From Patescibacteria group bacterium (GTDB lineage: Bacteria > Patescibacteria > Microgenomatia > Levybacterales > UBA12049): a stretch of 24,806 nucleotides of DNA. Below are positions 21,941 to 24,806 of this stretch, piece after piece (within the stretch, counting starts at the first letter, position 1; each line of letters begins with the position of its first letter). The stretch is taken from the NCBI GenBank assembly GCA_023379465.1, contig JAMCTM010000033.1:1-24806 (forward strand), written 5' to 3'. The position numbers and the translations under genes were made by a program. The notes under the pieces were generated by a model that saw only the letters and a program-made list of their open reading frames with translations, was not told the origin of the DNA and did no database searches.

Positions 21941-23288
21941 TATCGTAAACGTAAGGAAAATAAAGGAAAGTCGCGGGCGGGTCGTCGAGCAGATATTTTT
22001 GAAAATCCTGGTATATACTTCTTCTCTTATTTATATCAAAAGTCGTTCTTCCGTCCTCCAAAAGCTTATCTATTCTTAAATTTTTATAGTCGGTGATGTT
22101 ATATTTCTGCGAAGAATGCCAAAGCATATATTGATCGGGGTCTTGCGGGACGTTAAATTCTCCTAGGAAAATTTGAAAGTTCGACGGAAGCGTATCGACT
22201 ACCACTATTTTCGTATTAATTCCTATTTGCTGCCAATCAGATTGTATTATTTTTGCAACATCTAAATATTGGGGTAGGGTTTTAAATTCAAAACTCAAGT
22301 GAGAACTTCCGGACGCAGACGGAGAGCTTTTTATTAATGATTTTGCATGTGCGAGGTCCTGGGAATATGTAGTTAATCCGCCTTTTGCAACCCATGACGA
22401 GGGTACAAACGGACCATAGTTTCTTTTTCCTTGTGCGAAAGTATCCGGAATAGCATATGACAATGCTTCCCTGATACGTTTATCGGATAAATCTTTATCG
22501 TCAAGATTATAGAATATTGTAACGAGCAAAGAATAATCTGTGCTTTTGGCCGCCTGAAGATTTACAAATTTAGTCATGTCCTTTCCGTCAAAAATGGTAT
22601 CTTTAATGTCGTAAATTTGAGAAACTTCTCCAAGCATAAAAGCAGTTTTTAATGATTCTTCGGTCGGGTAAAACTGATATGAAATTTCCTTGTTACCGTT
22701 TTTTACAGATACGAGATCTATCGACTCCACGAAATTTCCATTTAGATTTAAGTTTGAGATTTTGTAGTCTCCGGTCCCTATATATCCTTGCTTAAATATA
22801 GGTTTTGAGACGGTAACTAAAAAAGGTGCATAATTATTCTTTAGCGTAAATACGATCGAGTAGGGGTTAGGCCGTTCTACGGTTACATCTCTAAAATTAT
22901 AATTAATGTCGTTTGAAGTAAGTTTAGTACCGTCGTTAAAATATATATTGTTATTAAGAGTAAATATGTATGTTTTGCCGTTATTCTTTACCTGCCATGA
23001 TTTAGCAATCGCCGGCTGTGGAGTTTGCGTCGAATCTACACTGGTTAGACCCGATGACAATTTGGAAAGAATAAAAGGAGGAAGGTTGTCAACTGTGTAT
23101 GCCCCCTCAACGCCGATTACGTCCTTTTGTGCAAAAGGAATGATCGGAATTATATAATTTACCCCCACCCTTATCAGGAAGAACACCAAAAGTCCGAGCA
23201 AAAACGATACGAATATGGTTTTTCTCCATTTATTAATATATGCCTTAAAAAGCCAGATTAAAAGTCTTCTTCTTTTCCAAAAAATCAT
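21921..23288 (-). CDS. ABC-type peptide substrate-binding protein, membrane-anchored
   Basis: The 455-residue protein belongs to the family 5 extracellular solute-binding proteins (DppA/OppA type). Features are AIAKSWQVKNNGKTYIFTLN near 93-112, FNDGTKLTSNDINYNF, KRIREALSYAIP, and WQQIGINTKIVVVD followed by FQIFLGEFNVPQDPDQY. Instead of a lipoprotein cysteine it has a basic N-terminus and an uncleaved helix at about 24-42, so it is tethered to the membrane. It may bind peptides or act as an anchored chaperone or sensor. No permease or ATPase genes lie near it. It starts 3 bp after secG and overlaps the 3' end of uvrC by 20 bp. Confidence 0.85.
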   Translation of the reverse strand: MIFWKRRRLLIWLFKAYINKWRKTIFVSFLLGLLVFFLIRVGVNYIIPIIPFAQKDVIGVEGAYTVDNLPPFILSKLSSGLTSVDSTQTPQPAIAKSWQVKNNGKTYIFTLNNNIYFNDGTKLTSNDINYNFRDVTVERPNPYSIVFTLKNNYAPFLVTVSKPIFKQGYIGTGDYKISNLNLNGNFVESIDLVSVKNGNKEISYQFYPTEESLKTAFMLGEVSQIYDIKDTIFDGKDMTKFVNLQAAKSTDYSLLVTIFYNLDDKDLSDKRIREALSYAIPDTFAQGKRNYGPFVPSSWVAKGGLTTYSQDLAHAKSLIKSSPSASGSSHLSFEFKTLPQYLDVAKIIQSDWQQIGINTKIVVVDTLPSNFQIFLGEFNVPQDPDQYMLWHSSQKYNITDYKNLRIDKLLEDGRTTFDINKRRSIYQDFQKYLLDDPPATFLYFPYVYDITRKPI

Positions 23289-23291
23289 AAA

Positions 23292-23510
23292 TTACTTTAT
23301 GGGGAGTAAAAGTAGTATAGAAATAATGCCGAAAATTATTGTGTCAACGACAGTTGCATACATCAAAAATTTTTCTACACTTCTCTTGCTCCTGTAAAAC
23401 TCTCCCGTACCGCCGAATGCCGACGAAAGTCCGCTTCCCTGCATTTGCATTAAAACTAAACCGATTAAGATTATTGCGGAAATGATTTCGAGAATATTTA
23501 AGATAATCAC
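23292..23510 (-). CDS. secG: Preprotein translocase subunit SecG
   Basis: SecG is a small partner of SecY and SecE that helps protein export across the membrane. The 72 residues have two helices, about 2-22 and 50-70. Between them is the family loop VLMQMQGSGLSSAFGGTGEFYRS-like, where the QxGxGLSxAFGG motif is diagnostic. Length is usual. It is followed by the substrate-binding protein gene after 3 bp, so the two are co-transcribed. No clear promoter is seen in the 47 bp between it and the upstream 4-TM gene on the same strand. Confidence 0.93.
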   Translation of the reverse strand: MIILNILEIISAIILIGLVLMQMQGSGLSSAFGGTGEFYRSKRSVEKFLMYATVVDTIIFGIISILLLLPIK

Positions 23511-23557
23511 AAATGTAATTATATAGTTTTGCTCATTAATTTTGCAAGCACGCTTAA

Positions 23558-23965
23558 TTATTTATTATTTGAAAGCCAATCCAGAAAAGTGACGGTTGTT
23601 GACTGCAAGAAAGCGACCAGGATGAATGCAAAAAGCGTATTCACGTATATTTTGGGAATAACAAATCCGGCGTAGGAATACCCCGGAAAAGTGAATGAAG
23701 AAATCGTTATTCCTATCACAAGAACCGTGAGTAGATAAAAAATCACAATATTTACCACAAAAGAAAACATGCCAAGCGTTACCAGATTTAAGGGAAGAGC
23801 CAATAGATTCAAGACAGGTTTTAAAAGTACTAAAAGTATTGTAAGGACAAACCCTCCGATTATTAATGTGGGAATTCCACCATACACTTTTACTCCGGGC
23901 AGTAGTTGTGACATTAAATAAATAGCAAAAGCATTATAGAGAGTATTCCTAAGTAATCCTTTCAT
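23558..23965 (-). CDS. Four-helix phage-holin-family membrane protein
   Basis: This 135-residue protein has four membrane helices, with PTLIIGGFVLTILLVLLKPV and LNLLALPLNLVTLGMFSFVV characteristic of the 4-TMS holin superfamily IV (PF04020), which is common in bacterial chromosomes where no phage is present. Its role is unknown. The start is ATG 23965. A TTG at 24001 opens the same frame but is the -35 box of this gene's own promoter. The -10 ends 7 bp before the ATG, so the message is leaderless. Confidence 0.82.
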   Translation of the reverse strand: MKGLLRNTLYNAFAIYLMSQLLPGVKVYGGIPTLIIGGFVLTILLVLLKPVLNLLALPLNLVTLGMFSFVVNIVIFYLLTVLVIGITISSFTFPGYSYAGFVIPKIYVNTLFAFILVAFLQSTTVTFLDWLSNNK

Positions 23966-23972
23966 TGAATTT

Positions 23973-24001
23973 ATGCTACCAGACACTCGATTTAGTGTCA
24001 A
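23973..24001 (-). promoter_or_regulatory. Promoter of the holin-family gene
   Basis: On the minus strand, -35 TTGACA (24001-23996), a 17-bp spacer and -10 TAGCAT (23978-23973) precede the ATG by 7 bp. Transcription would begin at or next to the A of ATG. Confidence 0.65.
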
Positions 24002-24009
24002 TTTAAATG

Positions 24010-24038
24010 TTGATAATATTTATATCAAAGCGTATTAT
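24010..24038 (+). promoter_or_regulatory. Promoter of the DUF2130 gene
   Basis: The -35 TTGATA (24010-24015), a 17-bp spacer and -10 TATTAT (24033-24038) end 9 bp before the ATG. It diverges from the holin-family promoter with 8 bp between the -35 boxes. Confidence 0.6.
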
Positions 24039-24047
24039 ATTTAAATT

Positions 24048-24806
24048 ATGAACGACATTAAATGCCCTTATTGCGGGAAATTAATTCATATTGACGAAGT
24101 TTTAAGGCACAATCTCGAACAAACGATCCTTAAGGAGGCTGCGGACAAACAGAAGGAAGAAATTGAAAAAATAAAACTAGAAGCACATCAAAGTTTCCAA
24201 AAGCAGTTGGAGGAAGAAAAAGCTAAAGCTTTAAAAGAATCGGAAAAAGAAAAAAATTTGCTCGAACAACAACTTAAAAAGGAAAAATTAGAAAAAGAAA
24301 AATTTGAAGAAAAAATAAAACTTCAGGCGGAAAAAGAAGCTTCCGAAAAATACAGGCTAGAGAGATTGGCATGGGAAAAAACCAAGGCGGACATGGAAAA
24401 ACAAATAGAAGACGTAAAACGCACTGCCAAGCTCGGGTCTCAACAATTACAAGGCGAAGTACTTGAGTTGGATCTGGAAGATAAATTAAGAGAAGCATTT
24501 ATTAAATTCGGTGATGAATTTCTTCCGATTCCAAAAGGAGTCGAGGGAGCCGATATATGGCATAAAGTTAAACTTCAAGGGAAAGAAATCGGCTCAATTT
24601 TATACGAAACAAAAAGAACTAAAGCTTGGAGTCCCCAATGGCTTTCAAAGTTAAAAGACGACGCTGCCAAGGTAAGCTCAAGCGAAGCAATTATTATATC
24701 TCAGACACTTCCCGAAAATGTTGCAAGCTTCGATCGAATAGACGGAATTTGGGTTACAAACTATGAAAATGCAATAAACATTGCAAGATATATCAGGTTT
24801 AAAATC
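24048..24806 (+). CDS. DUF2130 domain protein, cut by the window end
   Basis: The first 253 residues are present and open to the last base. A zinc-finger-like CPYCGK is at 6-11. A long charged coiled coil occupies about 25-140. The DUF2130 core then begins: KLGSQQLQGEVLELDLEDKL, FLPIPKGVEGADIWHKV and ILYETKRTKAWSPQWL, followed by an IIISQTLP strand. This core resembles a restriction-endonuclease-like fold, with the E-x-K of YETKR as part of a possible active site. No function is proven. The missing C-terminus lies beyond the window. Confidence 0.85.
   Translation, partial: MNDIKCPYCGKLIHIDEVLRHNLEQTILKEAADKQKEEIEKIKLEAHQSFQKQLEEEKAKALKESEKEKNLLEQQLKKEKLEKEKFEEKIKLQAEKEASEKYRLERLAWEKTKADMEKQIEDVKRTAKLGSQQLQGEVLELDLEDKLREAFIKFGDEFLPIPKGVEGADIWHKVKLQGKEIGSILYETKRTKAWSPQWLSKLKDDAAKVSSSEAIIISQTLPENVASFDRIDGIWVTNYENAINIARYIRFKI

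Noticed and set aside
23966..24001. TTG start of the holin-family gene at 24001
   Set aside because: The TTG is the first half of a TTGACA -35 box with a -10 at the right distance; translation starts at ATG 23965.

Overview
The window is AT-rich, tightly packed bacterial DNA. It uses the standard bacterial code with TGA as a stop (uvrC ends in TGA). Many genes lack a clear Shine-Dalgarno site, several promoters put the -10 box only 6-10 nt before the ATG, UvrC is short, and many small proteins are of unknown function. Together these suggest a Candidate Phyla Radiation (Patescibacteria) bacterium, perhaps Microgenomates. The placement is inference from gene style; no rRNA is present to confirm it.

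Layout. (1) 1-600: an amber-interrupted small reading frame facing an XRE-type regulator. (2) 634-3598: a dynamin-like GTPase (minus) and a prenyltransferase-repeat protein plus a one-helix membrane protein (plus), diverging from a 172-bp intergenic region. (3) 3600-4761: small unknown genes, including a copy of the C-terminus of the helicase found further on. (4) 4778-9677, minus: a seven-gene operon, ppa (inorganic pyrophosphatase), DUF211, a VIT/CCC1-like membrane protein, two unknowns, a PIF1/RecD-like helicase, and eno (enolase). It diverges from a 71-aa two-helix membrane protein at 9845. (5) 10092-13210: a small integrated element with a replication-relaxation protein, a small protein and a large serine recombinase whose 3' end runs into tRNA-Glu. 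(6) 13252-24806: housekeeping genes: a mechanosensitive-channel-like protein, tRNA-Lys, a MEDS sensor protein, an IMPDH/GMP reductase family enzyme, uvrA, a transglutaminase-like protein, uvrC, an anchored substrate-binding protein, secG, a 4-TM holin-family protein and the start of a DUF2130 protein.

Main discovery. The two divergent intergenic regions (2359-2531 and 9678-9844) each hold two outward-facing copies of the fluoride (crcB-motif) riboswitch, four in all. In every copy a GATGRAG-type loop can pair with a YTTC-type 3' strand, and the pairs covary (GAAGT/ACTTC, GAAGC/GCTTC, GGAGT/ACTTC). Each aptamer starts where transcription would start from an interlocked bidirectional promoter. 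One arm controls an operon that begins with pyrophosphatase and ends with enolase, both classic fluoride-inhibited enzymes. The other arms control a dynamin-like GTPase, a prenyltransferase-repeat protein with a small membrane partner, and a 71-aa two-helix protein. No CrcB/Fluc or CLC-F exporter is visible in the window, so these genes are candidates for new parts of a fluoride response.
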